A stretch of DNA of 64,000 nucleotides. Origin: Aestuariimicrobium soli. Its GTDB lineage: Bacteria; Actinomycetota; Actinomycetes; Propionibacteriales; Propionibacteriaceae. Under the pieces are notes generated by a model. That model was not told where the DNA came from, searched no databases, and saw nothing but the letters and a program-made list of their open reading frames with translations. This document shows, piece by piece, positions 12,017-21,218 of the stretch (position 1 is the stretch's first letter; each line of letters begins with the position of its first letter). The position numbers were made by a program, and so were the translations under genes. The stretch spans positions 132,553-196,552 of the forward strand of contig NZ_JBPJSQ010000009.1 in assembly GCF_051192575.1 (NCBI RefSeq). The letters run 5' to 3'.

Positions 12017-12875
12017 CGCTGGTCTCCTTGTCAGGGTCTGGTTGGTGGTCAGGATCGGGGTGGTCAGGATCGGTTTGGTGGTCAGGATCGGTTTGGTGGT
12101 CAGGATCGGTTTGGTGGTCAGGGTCGCGCCGGCGGGCCGCCGCCAGGGCCCGCTCGCGTCGCGTGCGGCGATCCTTCAGGTCGCCCCGCACCAGAATGGC
12201 TGCCCCGCCGACGGCGATGGCCGTGAACAGGAACCACTGGATGGCGTAGGAGAAGTGGGGGCCCTCGTCCAACTCGGGCACCCCGATCGGCTTCAGCACG
12301 GGGGCGTCGGCGGGGGTGGAGCTGATCAGTTGGATGTAGCCATCGGCGAGGTCGAGCCCCAGGGTGTCGCCGATCACCGGGGCATTGATCAGCCGCACAT
12401 TGCCCTCGACCGGTCGGGTGGCGCTCGCCTTGCCGTTCTCGTTGCGACGCACGTAGCCCACGATGGTCACCTGCCCGACGGGGGTGGCGGGCAGGTCCGA
12501 CTGGGTCTGGTTCTCGGGGCGGGGGATGAATCCGCGGTCGATCAGCACCAGGCGTCCGTCGGCGGTCATCAGGGGGGTGACCACCTCCATGCCGGCGTCG
12601 CCGCCGACGTTGCGGTAGCGCACGCGCAGGCTGTGCTCGGCCTGGTAGGCGCCGGTGACGGTGACCCGCTGCCACTGCTGCTCGTCGGCGATGGGGCCGG
12701 TGAACACCTGGCTCCAGTCACGCACCGGCTGCTTCTCGTAGGTCGCGACCCGCGAGTTCGACTCGCGGCGCTGCTCGAGCCGGTGCAACTGCCACTCGCC
12801 CAGGCGAACGAAGACGGCCGCGAGGATCGCCACGAACACCACCAGCACGACCCAGCGCACCCACAACTTCTGCAC
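11997..12875 (-). CDS. SURF1-family cytochrome oxidase assembly protein
   Basis: 292-aa SURF1 homologue: transmembrane helix near the N-terminus (about 8-28), periplasmic domain with GEWQLHRLEQR, IDRGFIP and GPHFSYAIQWF motifs, then a second helix about 212-235. The family assists haem insertion in aa3-type cytochrome c oxidase. The C-terminus is extended by DPDHQT repeats encoded by an 18-bp minisatellite. GTG start at 12875 lies 6 nt after TAGGTT, so it is probably leaderless. Confidence 0.9.
   Translation of the reverse strand: MQKLWVRWVVLVVFVAILAAVFVRLGEWQLHRLEQRRESNSRVATYEKQPVRDWSQVFTGPIADEQQWQRVTVTGAYQAEHSLRVRYRNVGGDAGMEVVTPLMTADGRLVLIDRGFIPRPENQTQSDLPATPVGQVTIVGYVRRNENGKASATRPVEGNVRLINAPVIGDTLGLDLADGYIQLISSTPADAPVLKPIGVPELDEGPHFSYAIQWFLFTAIAVGGAAILVRGDLKDRRTRRERALAAARRRDPDHQTDPDHQTDPDHQTDPDHPDPDHQPDPDKETSDGSRTD
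12042..12125 (-). repeat. 18-bp tandem repeats in the SURF1 3' end
   Basis: The unit containing GGTGGTCAGGATC recurs at spacings of 15, 18, 18 and 18 bp and encodes DPDHQT repeats on the minus strand. Confidence 0.9.
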
Positions 12876-12887
12876 CCGACCAACCTA
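12876..12887 (-). promoter_or_regulatory. Leaderless promoter of the SURF1 gene
   Basis: TAGGTT at 12887-12882 followed by 6 nt and GTG. Confidence 0.6.
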
Positions 12888-13011
12888 CCCGCGTGCAGGA
12901 CGCGCACCCGAACGGCCCATCGTGGCCCAGCTGGGGAACGAACCCCGTTTCGGATGCGCATTTCACACAAAACTGCGCCCGTCGCGACGCCGTGGAGCGG
13001 CCGGGGGGCGG

Positions 13012-13374
13012 TCAGTCGTCGTCGCCAGGAACCACCTGGCCCTGGATGACCTCGCCGCTGGTGATCTGCGGAACCGGCGCCGGGTCGTCGCTCTCGTCGG
13101 GGGCGGTGGGTGCGGTGTAGGGCTTCGACGACACGTTCGCGAGCATCACCGCAAACGCCGGGATGACGATGGCCCCCGCTGCGAACGCCCACCTCCACGG
13201 GCCCGGGGTCACGATCAGCCCGAAGAAGCAGGCCACGCGAATGCCCATCGAGATCAGGTAGTTGCGTTGGCGCCGGTGACGGTCCTCACTGCGGCCCGGT
13301 TGCGCATCGGTGACCGACGTCGCGGGCTGGTCCCGCCGACCGGCCCGGTGTTCGTGGCTCGCCTGACTGGACAC
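13012..13374 (-). CDS. DUF3099 membrane protein
   Basis: 120-aa actinobacterial DUF3099 protein: charged N-terminus, the RRNYLISMGIRVACFF signature leading into two transmembrane helices (about 40-58 and 61-82), then an acidic Pro-rich tail. Function is unknown. GTG start at 13374 is 6 nt from TAGGCT. It is divergent from fabG with a 68-bp shared promoter region. Confidence 0.8.
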   Translation of the reverse strand: MSSQASHEHRAGRRDQPATSVTDAQPGRSEDRHRRQRNYLISMGIRVACFFGLIVTPGPWRWAFAAGAIVIPAFAVMLANVSSKPYTAPTAPDESDDPAPVPQITSGEVIQGQVVPGDDD

Positions 13375-13442
13375 GCCGCCAGCCTACGCCCGAGCCGGAC
13401 GGTGACTGACACGGCCACGTCGGGGGCGATAAGTTGCAGGGC
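13375..13442. promoter_or_regulatory. Divergent promoters for DUF3099 (-) and fabG (+)
   Basis: Minus strand: TAGGCT (13386-13381), 6 nt, GTG at 13374. Plus strand: -35 CTGACA (13406-13411), 18-nt spacer, -10 TAAGTT (13430-13435), 7 nt, GTG at 13443. Both look leaderless. Confidence 0.65.
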
Positions 13443-14174
13443 GTGAGTGACTCAACGCAATCATCCACCGTCGCCCGCAGCGTGCTGGTCACCGGTGTCA
13501 GCAAGGGCATCGGACGAGCCATCGCCGCCGACCTGGTGGCGGCCGGTCACCAGGTGGCCGGCACCTACCGCTCCGGCGACGTGCCCGAGGGCGTGCTCGG
13601 CCTCGTCTGCGACATCACCGATCCCGAACAGGTCGAGGCAGCCTTCGTCGCCGCCGAGCAGGCGCACGGGCCCGTCGAGATCCTGGTGGCGAACGCCGGC
13701 ATCACCAAGGACGGCCTGCTGATGCGCATGTCGGAGGACGACTTCGCCTCGGTGATCGACACCAACCTGACCGGCACCTGGCGGGTGGTGAAGCGCGCGG
13801 TGCGCCCCATGATGAAGCAGCGCCACGGCCGCATCGTGCTGATCAGTTCGGTGGTGGGGCTGCTCGGCTCCGCCGGCCAGGTCAACTACTCGGCCTCCAA
13901 GTCGGCGCTGGTGGGCATGGCCCGCAGCCTCACCCGCGAGGTCGGCAGCCGGGGCATCACCTGCAACGTGGTGGCCCCCGGGTTCATCGAGACCGACATG
14001 ACCGCGGTGCTCTCCGACGACGTCATCCTGGGCTACCGTGACCGCATCCCGGCGGCCCGGCTCGGGTCGGTCGACGACGTGACGGCGGCCGTGCGATTCC
14101 TCACCAGCGACGCCTCCGGCTACATCTCCGGAGCGGTCGTCCCGGTCGACGGCGGCCTCGGCATGGGCCACTGA
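13443..14174 (+). CDS. fabG: 3-oxoacyl-ACP reductase FabG (MabA type)
   Basis: 243-aa SDR that reduces 3-oxoacyl-ACP with NADPH in fatty-acid elongation. It has the cofactor motif TGVSKGIG, NAGI, the catalytic Ser in LISSVVG and the YSASK Tyr/Lys pair. It is directly followed by an InhA-type fabI, the same order as mycobacterial mabA-inhA. GTG 13443 is preferred over an in-frame TTG at 13434 because it falls 7 nt after a good -10 element and the TTG overlaps that element. Confidence 0.93.
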   Translation: MSDSTQSSTVARSVLVTGVSKGIGRAIAADLVAAGHQVAGTYRSGDVPEGVLGLVCDITDPEQVEAAFVAAEQAHGPVEILVANAGITKDGLLMRMSEDDFASVIDTNLTGTWRVVKRAVRPMMKQRHGRIVLISSVVGLLGSAGQVNYSASKSALVGMARSLTREVGSRGITCNVVAPGFIETDMTAVLSDDVILGYRDRIPAARLGSVDDVTAAVRFLTSDASGYISGAVVPVDGGLGMGH

Positions 14175-14220
14175 GCCCACCCCATCCCGACACCCATCAC
14201 CCGACGAAAGCGACAGAACC

Positions 14221-14994
14221 GTGGGAATCCTCGAAGGCAAGAACATCCTGGTGGCGGGCGTCACCATGAACACCTCCATCGGCTACGAGGTGGCCCGGCT
14301 CGCCCAGACCGAGGGCGCGACGGTCGTCGTCTCCAACTTCGGACGAGCGCTCTCGCTGACCCGTCGGGTGGTGCAGAAGCTCGACCCGGTGCCGCCGGTG
14401 CTCGACCTCGACGTGACCAATGACGAGCAGTTGGCGGGGCTGGCCGACGCCCTGCGCGCCGAGGGCATCGACCGCCTCGACGGGGTCGTGCACTCCATCG
14501 CCTTCGCCCACCCCGAGCGGGCCCTCGGTGGGGCCTTCCTGACCACCGCGTGGGACGACGTGGCCACCTCGCTGCAGGTCTCCGCCTACTCGATGGCCTC
14601 GCTCACCATGGCCTGCAAGCCGCTGTTCGGCGAGACTGCTTCGGTGGTCGGCCTCACCTTCGACGCCACCATCTCGTGGCCCTCCTACGACTGGATGGGC
14701 GTGTCGAAGGCGGCCCTGGAATCGACCAGCCGCTACCTCGCCCGCTACCTGGGCAAGGAGGGCGTGCGCTCCAACCTGGTGGCGGCCGGGCCGCTGCAGA
14801 CGATCGCCAAGAAGGCGATTCCCGGGGCGTCCAGCTTCGACGACGTGTGGGCCGAGCGCGCACCGTTGGGCTGGGACCCCACCGATCTCGGGCCCACCGC
14901 GCGCGGGGTGGTGGCCCTGCTGAGCGACTTCTTCCCCTCCACGACGGGTGAGGTCGTGCACGTCGACGGCGGCGTGCACGCTATGGGCGCCTGA
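14221..14994 (+). CDS. fabI: Enoyl-ACP reductase FabI (InhA type)
   Basis: 257-aa NADH-dependent enoyl-ACP reductase completing each fatty-acid elongation cycle. It has GVTMNTSIGYEVA at the cofactor site and the Tyr-x6-Lys pair in YDWMGVSKAALES, as in InhA (also YNWM...K). The C-terminus GEVVHVDGGVHAMGA is typical. GTG start at 14221. It probably shares a transcript with fabG (46-nt gap) and with the CphA-like gene starting 5 nt after its stop. Confidence 0.93.
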   Translation: MGILEGKNILVAGVTMNTSIGYEVARLAQTEGATVVVSNFGRALSLTRRVVQKLDPVPPVLDLDVTNDEQLAGLADALRAEGIDRLDGVVHSIAFAHPERALGGAFLTTAWDDVATSLQVSAYSMASLTMACKPLFGETASVVGLTFDATISWPSYDWMGVSKAALESTSRYLARYLGKEGVRSNLVAAGPLQTIAKKAIPGASSFDDVWAERAPLGWDPTDLGPTARGVVALLSDFFPSTTGEVVHVDGGVHAMGA

Positions 14995-14999
14995 CCGCC

Positions 15000-16733
15000 A
15001 TGGCGACCGGTTCGCAGACCGGCGGTGCGGCCAAGGTGCTGCTGGAGCATCGCCTGCTGGAGGGCGCGAACGTCTACTTCCCGCGGCCAGCGGTGAAGCT
15101 GACCTTCGACGTCTCGGGGCTGGCCGGTCGCCCCACGCCCCAGATCGTCTCGCTCGCCCGGGCCGCCGGACTGCGGTCGACGGCGGTGGGCGATCCCGAC
15201 TCCGAACTGCGCTGGTTCACGCTCACGCGGCTGGTCAGCTCGCTGACGCGGCAGGTCGCGCACCGGGGCGGGGTCGTCCGGTTGGCGGTGCGAGCGCGTC
15301 GGGGGAGCGCTCCCGGTGAGGTGATCGTCGCGGTGCCCTGGCGCCACACCGGCAAGGTCGACGCGCTGGCGGCCGGCATCGCCGAGGTGCTCGACGCCGC
15401 CGGGTCACGGCGGCGGACGATCGAGGCGGCGCTCGTCCGCGCGGGTGAGCGACTTCGGGAGGCGGACGAGGGGGACGAGCCCCGCCTGATCGACCCGACG
15501 GTGCCGGTGGTGGGCATCACCGGTACCAATGGCAAGACCACCACCAGCCGCATGATCAGCCACATCGCGATGACGGCGGGCAAGCACGTCGCCTGGTCGA
15601 GCACCGAGGGGGTGCACCACGACGGGCGTCTGGTGGTCGACGGTGACTACTCCGGCCCCGGTGGGGCCCGGGAGGTGTTCCGGTGCTCGCCCCTCGACCT
15701 GGCGGTCACCGAGACGGCCCGGGGCGGGATTCTCCGGCGCGGTGTGGGCGTGCGCCGCTTCGACGTCAGCGTGGTCACCAATGTCTCGGCCGACCATCTG
15801 GGCCTCGAGGGCATCGACACCCTCGACCAGTTGGCCGAGGTGAAGGCGGTGGTTCCGCGAATCACCAAGGCCAAGGGCTGGACGGTGCTCAACGGGGACG
15901 ACCCGCGGGTGTTCGCCATGCGGCACCTCTCGGAGGCGAAGCCCTGGATCTTCTCGCCCGATTCCACCTCTCCGTCGCTGCGCCAGGCACTGGACGAGGG
16001 CGGTCGCACCACCACCGTGCTCGACGGCACGGTCGTCGTGGTCACCCATGGGCGGGTGCAGCGGGTGGTCGACCTCGTCGACGTGCCCATGACGCTCTGC
16101 GGGCTGTCGCGGGCGAACGTCGAGAACGTGCTCGGGGTGACCAGCGCCGCCCTGGCGTTGGGGTTCAGCGTCGATCAGGTCAGGGCCGGATTGACCAGTT
16201 TCCTGCCGGAACGGAACAACCCCGGACGCATGGCCGTGTGGCTGCACCAGGGGCGCATCTTCGTCATCGACGTCGCCCACAACGAGGCCGGTCTGCAGGC
16301 GCTGCTGGACATCTGTCAAGGCGTCAGAGCCCCCGGCGGTGGGCTGCTGCTGAGCCTGTCGATGGCTGGCGACCGGCAGGCCGACGCCTTCCACAAGCTG
16401 GGCGAGATGGCCGGTCTGGCCGCCCAGCAGGTGATCTACACGCGGACGAACAAGTACCTGCGCGGCGCCGATCCCGAGCAACTGGCTGACTGGGTGGCCG
16501 AGGGCCTGGAACCGACGGGCACGCGGCTGTCGGCACGGCTCGACACCGAGATCGACGCCTTCGAGTGGGCGATGGCGCACACCCAGCCGGGCGATGTCGT
16601 GGGCTTCATGTCACACCAGCAGCGCGACGAGGTGAAGGCCCTGATGGCCGCCGACGGGGGCCACGCGGCCTCACCCGACGAGATTCGCGAATTGGTGATG
16701 GCCGCCCGCGAGGCCGCCACCACCCAGGCCTGA
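15000..16733 (+). CDS. CphA-like Mur ligase lacking the ATP-grasp domain
   Basis: 577-aa protein. Residues about 170-560 are a Mur-ligase domain very close to the one in CphA at 18429-21158: GTNGKTTTSRM at 175-185, then ETARGGILRRG, NVSADHLGLEGIDTL and LNGDDPRVFAMRH. The first ~165 residues resemble the CphA N-terminal domain (compare LLEGANVYF here with IFRGPNVWH in CphA, and a matching DALAAGIAEVL helix). The ~270-residue ATP-grasp of CphA is absent. CphA uses ATP-grasp to add Asp and the Mur domain to add Arg, so this protein could catalyse only one ATP-dependent amide ligation, on an unknown acceptor. It lies in the fab operon and faces the cph operon. Confidence 0.8.
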   Translation: MATGSQTGGAAKVLLEHRLLEGANVYFPRPAVKLTFDVSGLAGRPTPQIVSLARAAGLRSTAVGDPDSELRWFTLTRLVSSLTRQVAHRGGVVRLAVRARRGSAPGEVIVAVPWRHTGKVDALAAGIAEVLDAAGSRRRTIEAALVRAGERLREADEGDEPRLIDPTVPVVGITGTNGKTTTSRMISHIAMTAGKHVAWSSTEGVHHDGRLVVDGDYSGPGGAREVFRCSPLDLAVTETARGGILRRGVGVRRFDVSVVTNVSADHLGLEGIDTLDQLAEVKAVVPRITKAKGWTVLNGDDPRVFAMRHLSEAKPWIFSPDSTSPSLRQALDEGGRTTTVLDGTVVVVTHGRVQRVVDLVDVPMTLCGLSRANVENVLGVTSAALALGFSVDQVRAGLTSFLPERNNPGRMAVWLHQGRIFVIDVAHNEAGLQALLDICQGVRAPGGGLLLSLSMAGDRQADAFHKLGEMAGLAAQQVIYTRTNKYLRGADPEQLADWVAEGLEPTGTRLSARLDTEIDAFEWAMAHTQPGDVVGFMSHQQRDEVKALMAADGGHAASPDEIRELVMAAREAATTQA

Positions 16734-16752
16734 GCAGGGCGGGCGGTCAGCG

Positions 16753-17739
16753 TCACTCCGCTCGGGCGTCCACCACCGGGGTGGCCAGCCCGTGGCGGCG
16801 GAGCGCGTCGGCGATGGCGTCGCTGGTGACCTGCGAGCAGGTGCGGTCGTCGCCGTCACCCATCACCCTGGCGCCGGAGAGGTAGGAGCCTCGTCCGACG
16901 TGCTTGAAGGGGCCGACCCGCACCACCGACAGCCGGCCGTCGTCGAGTGCCCGGCGCCACGACGAGTGCCGCGCCCAGCGGCGCCGCCCCGGGAAGATGA
17001 TGGGGGCCAGCCAGCGCGCCTGCCAGTCGCGAGCCCCCTCCAGGTGGGTGATGCTGCCGCAGCGGTCGAGCCCGGGGTCGGCGTTGAGTACCCCGCCCAG
17101 CGAGATCAGGTGCACGGTGGCCCCGGCGGCGCCCAGGTACCAGGCGGCTCCGGCCGCGATCTGCGCGCCCCCGCTCCAGCCGAGCAGCACCACCGACTGG
17201 CCCGGCCCGGGGCGGTACCCGGCGGCCCGCAGTTGGCTCCAGATGGTGGTGGCGATGCCCGCCGAGAACACCGGACCGTACCGGTGGTCGGCCGAGACCA
17301 ACACCTGGAAGACATTGCGCAGGTTGATCACCATCGACAGCACCGAGGCCAGGCCGCGCCTGCGCTGCAGGGCCACGAGCACCCGCCACAGGGGTGAGCT
17401 GCGGCGTTCATCGGTGAGCCCGCGGTTGTCGACCGCGTAGGGGTAGATGGTCGACACCACGGTGAGATCGGCGAACTGGCGCTCCAACCGCCGCAGCAGC
17501 GGCTGCTCCCACCGCGGCACCAGCCCGTGGTCATAGCGGGCGATGCCCGACAGGTAGACCACGTGGCAGCGGTGCTCGGACGAGTCCGCCGCCTCGGCCA
17601 ACGCGGCGGCGACGTCGGCGCGCGCGAGGGCGGTGGCCCGGCGACCGCGGGTGCGCCACCAGGTGAGGGACTCCAGGGGCGCGATCATCCAGGCCAGTAC
17701 GGCCAAGGCCACCAGCCCGACCACCACGTCGAGGATCAT
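16753..17739 (-). CDS. Membrane-anchored alpha/beta-hydrolase-like protein
   Basis: 328-aa protein of unknown function. One N-terminal transmembrane helix (about 2-20) anchors a soluble domain with a GWSGG nucleophile elbow near residue 190 and a later GPFKHVGRGSY segment that could supply the His. This suggests an alpha/beta hydrolase (esterase, amidase or lipase type). It is the last gene of the cphB-cphA-membrane-hydrolase operon and overlaps its upstream neighbour by 4 nt (ATGA). A role in cyanophycin or related product metabolism is inferred from position only. Confidence 0.6.
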   Translation of the reverse strand: MILDVVVGLVALAVLAWMIAPLESLTWWRTRGRRATALARADVAAALAEAADSSEHRCHVVYLSGIARYDHGLVPRWEQPLLRRLERQFADLTVVSTIYPYAVDNRGLTDERRSSPLWRVLVALQRRRGLASVLSMVINLRNVFQVLVSADHRYGPVFSAGIATTIWSQLRAAGYRPGPGQSVVLLGWSGGAQIAAGAAWYLGAAGATVHLISLGGVLNADPGLDRCGSITHLEGARDWQARWLAPIIFPGRRRWARHSSWRRALDDGRLSVVRVGPFKHVGRGSYLSGARVMGDGDDRTCSQVTSDAIADALRRHGLATPVVDARAE

Positions 17740-18422
17740 GGGCGCGCCGCGGGTCCGTGGGTGTGCACCAGCTCACCGGCGGCCGTCGGGGCCGCGAGCT
17801 GGTTCATCATGTCGCTGGCCGTCAGCAGGCGTCGGGCGCCGGTCAGTCGTCCCCACACGGCCCCGCGCAGGGCTGACAGCGGGGCGCGGAGCAGCGACCA
17901 CACCACCATGCGGGCCACCCAGGCGACAGTGACCACCACCAGCGACCACCAGCGATGGTCGATCACCGCGGCCGTCAGCCCCCACATCACCAGGAACTGC
18001 CACACGTGCAGCAGCCGCTCGAACAGCGGACCGAGAAAGGGAGTGATGCCGACCCATTCGAACCACAACGGCGCCAGCGAGAGCAGCACCACCGCCAGCA
18101 CCGTGGTGATCGGGGGAGTGGGCCCCGGCGTCACCAGCAGCACCAGCCACACCAATCCCGCCTGGGTGGCATGCGTGAGCACCATCTGCGTGGCGGTCAG
18201 CAGGCCGGCGAAGGCCACCCCGAAGCCGCGGATGTTGTTGATCACCAGCAGTCCGAGGTCACCGAGCAGGCCGGCGAACGCCGCCACCAGCGGCACCCCC
18301 AGCAGCACCACCCAGTACCGCAACGTTGACTCGCCGACCACCAGGTCGAGGGCCCGCTCGGGGGTGGGGCCCACCAGGGCCACCCAGGTGCGCCACACCA
18401 GCCCGACGGGATCGAGCGTCAT
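17736..18422 (-). CDS. Polytopic membrane protein of the cph operon
   Basis: 228-aa protein with about five or six hydrophobic helices between residues 30 and 185 and a His/Pro-rich tail. No family recognised. Its ATG is 6 nt after the cphA stop and its stop overlaps the hydrolase gene by 4 nt, so it is tightly coupled to both. Transport of a cph product or precursor is possible, but nothing in the sequence shows it. Confidence 0.6.
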   Translation of the reverse strand: MTLDPVGLVWRTWVALVGPTPERALDLVVGESTLRYWVVLLGVPLVAAFAGLLGDLGLLVINNIRGFGVAFAGLLTATQMVLTHATQAGLVWLVLLVTPGPTPPITTVLAVVLLSLAPLWFEWVGITPFLGPLFERLLHVWQFLVMWGLTAAVIDHRWWSLVVVTVAWVARMVVWSLLRAPLSALRGAVWGRLTGARRLLTASDMMNQLAAPTAAGELVHTHGPAARP

Positions 18423-18428
18423 CGAAGC

Positions 18429-21158
18429 TCAGTCCTTGTCGGTCGGGGTGGCGCGATTGCCGTAGGTCTCAAGCTCGGCCATCACGCTGCGATGCGAGTC
18501 GGGGCAGATCACGACCAGGTCGCCGGGCGAACTGAGCGCCATCGCGTGCCGGGTGGCCTCCAGTTCGTCGAGCACGGTCTCGACCCCTGAGCAGCGGGCT
18601 CCCTGGGCCATCGCCTCCTCGATGCCAGCCACGGTCAGTCGGGCGGTCTCCCCGACGGCCCGGCCGCGGGTCTTCGCATCCTCGCGCACGATGATGTGGT
18701 CGAAGTGGCGGGCGGCGACGCGTCCGAGCTCGGCGATGTCGTCGTCTCGGCGGTCACCGGCGGTCGCGATCACGCCGATCCGGCGCAACGACTTGCCCGA
18801 GGTCTGCTCCACCTCGACGGCCGTTCGGTCGACGAAGTCGCCCAGCATCACCATGCCGGGGGCGTTGTGGCAGTAGTCGATGATCACCGTGCGGCCCTCG
18901 ATGGTGATCTCGTTGAGCCGCCCCGGGGCCAGGTAGTAGCTGGTGTTGAACGTGCGCAGCCCCTGCCGGATGTCGTGCAGCGACGCTCCCGACACGTACG
19001 CGGCGGCCGCGGCCGCCATCGAGTTCTGCACGTTCATCAGCGCGCGACCCCCGAAGGTGGCCGGCAGCAGGTGCGTCCAAGCGATCTGCATGGAGCGTCG
19101 TCCGTCGCGCACCATGATGCGGTCACCCATCTCGGACGAGTCGAGGACGACGGCCTGTCCACCACGACGGCAGTGGTCCTCGACCATGTCGCGGGCGGGG
19201 TCGCCGGGCTGCTTCATGGTGAACCAGATCACTCGTCCCGAACAGGCGCGACGCATCTTGGCGACGTGCGGGTCGTCCGCGTTCAGCACGGCGTACCCGT
19301 GCCGGGGCACGGCCTCGACGACGACCTGCTTGACCGCGGCCAACTGCGACAGGGTGTTGATGCCGCGGATGCCCAGGTGGTCGGGGGTGACGTTCAGCAC
19401 CACCGCGACGTCGTTGTAGTCGTAGCCCAGACCCTCGCGCAGGATGCCTCCGCGGGCCACCTCGAGCACGGCGAAGTCGACTCGGGGGTTCTGCAGCACC
19501 ATCCGCGCCGAGCGCGGGCCGGAGGCGTCCGCCCTGATCACCAGCCGCTCGTCGATGACCACGCCGTCGGTCGAGGTCATGCCGACCTTGCGGCCGATGC
19601 CCTTGAAGATGTGGGCGATCATGCGGCTGGTGGTGGTCTTGCCGTTGGTCCCGGTCACCGCGACGATGGGGATGCGACTCGGGGTGCCGGCCGGGAACAG
19701 CATGTCGATCACCGGCTTGGCGATGTACTGCGGGTCGCCGATGGTGGGGTGGGTGTGCATGCGGAACCCGGGTGCGGCGTTCACCTCGCAGATGCCGCCC
19801 CCGGTCTCGCGCACGGGCTGGGTGATGTCGGGGCAGATGAAGTCGATGCCCGCGATGTCGAGGCCGATCAGGCGGGCGGCCTCCTCGGCGATCTCGATGT
19901 TCTCGGGGTGCGCCTCGAAGGTGCGGTCGATCGAGATACCACCGGTCGACATGTTGCCGGTCAGGGTGAGCTGCACCACCTGGCCCTGCTCGGGAACGCC
20001 ATCCATGGTCAGACCCTGCTCGGCGACCAGATCGATCGCCGCCTGGTTCACCGAGATGCGGGTGAGCACCTTCTCGTGGCCGACACCGCGGCGGGGGTCG
20101 GCGTTGGTGATCTCGACCAGCTCGCTGACGGTGTGCTCGCCGTCGCCGACGACGTGGGCGGGCACGCGTTCGGCGATGGCCGCGATCTGCCCACCGATCA
20201 CCAGACAGCGGTAGTCGCGGCCCGTGATGAAGCTCTCGACGATCATCTGACCGCGCCGCGACTCGGCCTTCGACTCGTCCCAGACCGCGGCGATGGCCTC
20301 GTCATCGGCGAGGTTGAGCTTCACCCCTCGTCCGTGGTTGCCGTCGAGCGGCTTGATGACGACCGGGTAGCCGATGCGGCGCGCCTCGCGCTGGGCGTCG
20401 GCCAGGGTGCGCACCGACACCGACCGGGGCACCGGCAGGCCGGCGTTGCCCAACAGCTCGAGGGTGAGGTTCTTGTTCGAGGCGATGTCGACGGCGATGT
20501 TCGAGGTGCGCGACGTCATCGTGGCGCGGATGCGCTGCTGGTGCACGCCCTGACCCAGCTGGATCAGGCTCGAGGTGTTGAGCCGCTGCCACGGAATGTC
20601 GCGGGTGACCGCCTCGTCGACGATCGCCTGCGTGGAGGGGCCCAGCGCGTAGCGTTCGGCCGTCTTGATCAGCTTGTCGATCTCGGGACGAAGCTCGAAA
20701 CCCTCCTCGGGGCTGACGAGGTGATTGACCAGCCGCACCGCCAGGGCGCCCGCCGCCAGGCCGACGTTCTCGTCCTGGTAGGCGTAGATGACGTTGTACT
20801 TGCCGGGTTCGCCCTTGACCGAGCGGGTCTTGCCGCGGCGCGCCTCGTGGCCCACCTGGGTCTGCAGCTCGATGGCGACGTGCTCGGCCACGTGGCCGAC
20901 CCAGGTGCCCTCGTGCAGGCGTTCCACGAAGCCACCCTTGCGACCGCGCGAGCAGTGGTGGTTCCACAGCCCCGGCAACAGTTCGTGCAGCGTGTCGGCG
21001 AAACCGGGCAGCAGGTTGGTCGGGAACTGCTCGAGCACCCCGAGGTCGACCACCAGTTGCACCACCTGCTTGTAGTGCCACACGTTCGGGCCGCGGAAGA
21101 TGCGCGAGGACTCGATGGTCAGCTCGGGGGCCGGAACCAGATCGGTGGTGTCGTTCAT
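18429..21158 (-). CDS. cphA: Cyanophycin synthetase CphA
   Basis: 909-aa full-length CphA, polymerising Asp and Arg into the nitrogen reserve cyanophycin. It has three domains: an N-domain (about 1-205), an ATP-grasp (about 215-480, with IKPLDGNHGRGVKL and GICEVNAAPGFRMH) that adds Asp, and a Mur-ligase domain (from about 500, GTNGKTTT at 503-510) that adds Arg. Start: ATG 21158 has GGAAAG 9 nt upstream; an in-frame ATG at 21167 lies almost on top of that site. cphB is 60 nt upstream on the same strand. Confidence 0.95.
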   Translation of the reverse strand: MNDTTDLVPAPELTIESSRIFRGPNVWHYKQVVQLVVDLGVLEQFPTNLLPGFADTLHELLPGLWNHHCSRGRKGGFVERLHEGTWVGHVAEHVAIELQTQVGHEARRGKTRSVKGEPGKYNVIYAYQDENVGLAAGALAVRLVNHLVSPEEGFELRPEIDKLIKTAERYALGPSTQAIVDEAVTRDIPWQRLNTSSLIQLGQGVHQQRIRATMTSRTSNIAVDIASNKNLTLELLGNAGLPVPRSVSVRTLADAQREARRIGYPVVIKPLDGNHGRGVKLNLADDEAIAAVWDESKAESRRGQMIVESFITGRDYRCLVIGGQIAAIAERVPAHVVGDGEHTVSELVEITNADPRRGVGHEKVLTRISVNQAAIDLVAEQGLTMDGVPEQGQVVQLTLTGNMSTGGISIDRTFEAHPENIEIAEEAARLIGLDIAGIDFICPDITQPVRETGGGICEVNAAPGFRMHTHPTIGDPQYIAKPVIDMLFPAGTPSRIPIVAVTGTNGKTTTSRMIAHIFKGIGRKVGMTSTDGVVIDERLVIRADASGPRSARMVLQNPRVDFAVLEVARGGILREGLGYDYNDVAVVLNVTPDHLGIRGINTLSQLAAVKQVVVEAVPRHGYAVLNADDPHVAKMRRACSGRVIWFTMKQPGDPARDMVEDHCRRGGQAVVLDSSEMGDRIMVRDGRRSMQIAWTHLLPATFGGRALMNVQNSMAAAAAAYVSGASLHDIRQGLRTFNTSYYLAPGRLNEITIEGRTVIIDYCHNAPGMVMLGDFVDRTAVEVEQTSGKSLRRIGVIATAGDRRDDDIAELGRVAARHFDHIIVREDAKTRGRAVGETARLTVAGIEEAMAQGARCSGVETVLDELEATRHAMALSSPGDLVVICPDSHRSVMAELETYGNRATPTDKD

Positions 21159-21218
21159 GGGCTGCATCTTTCCACGTGGGGTGCGGGATTCCGGGTGATG
21201 GTGGTGAGCCGGTGGGGC

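Noticed and set aside
10523..12226. 567-codon open frame overlapping the exporter and the SDR
   Set aside because: It is an Arg/Ser/Pro/Cys-rich shadow of the exporter's ATPase domain in another frame and then antisense to SDR/SURF1. GC-rich DNA commonly gives such frames.
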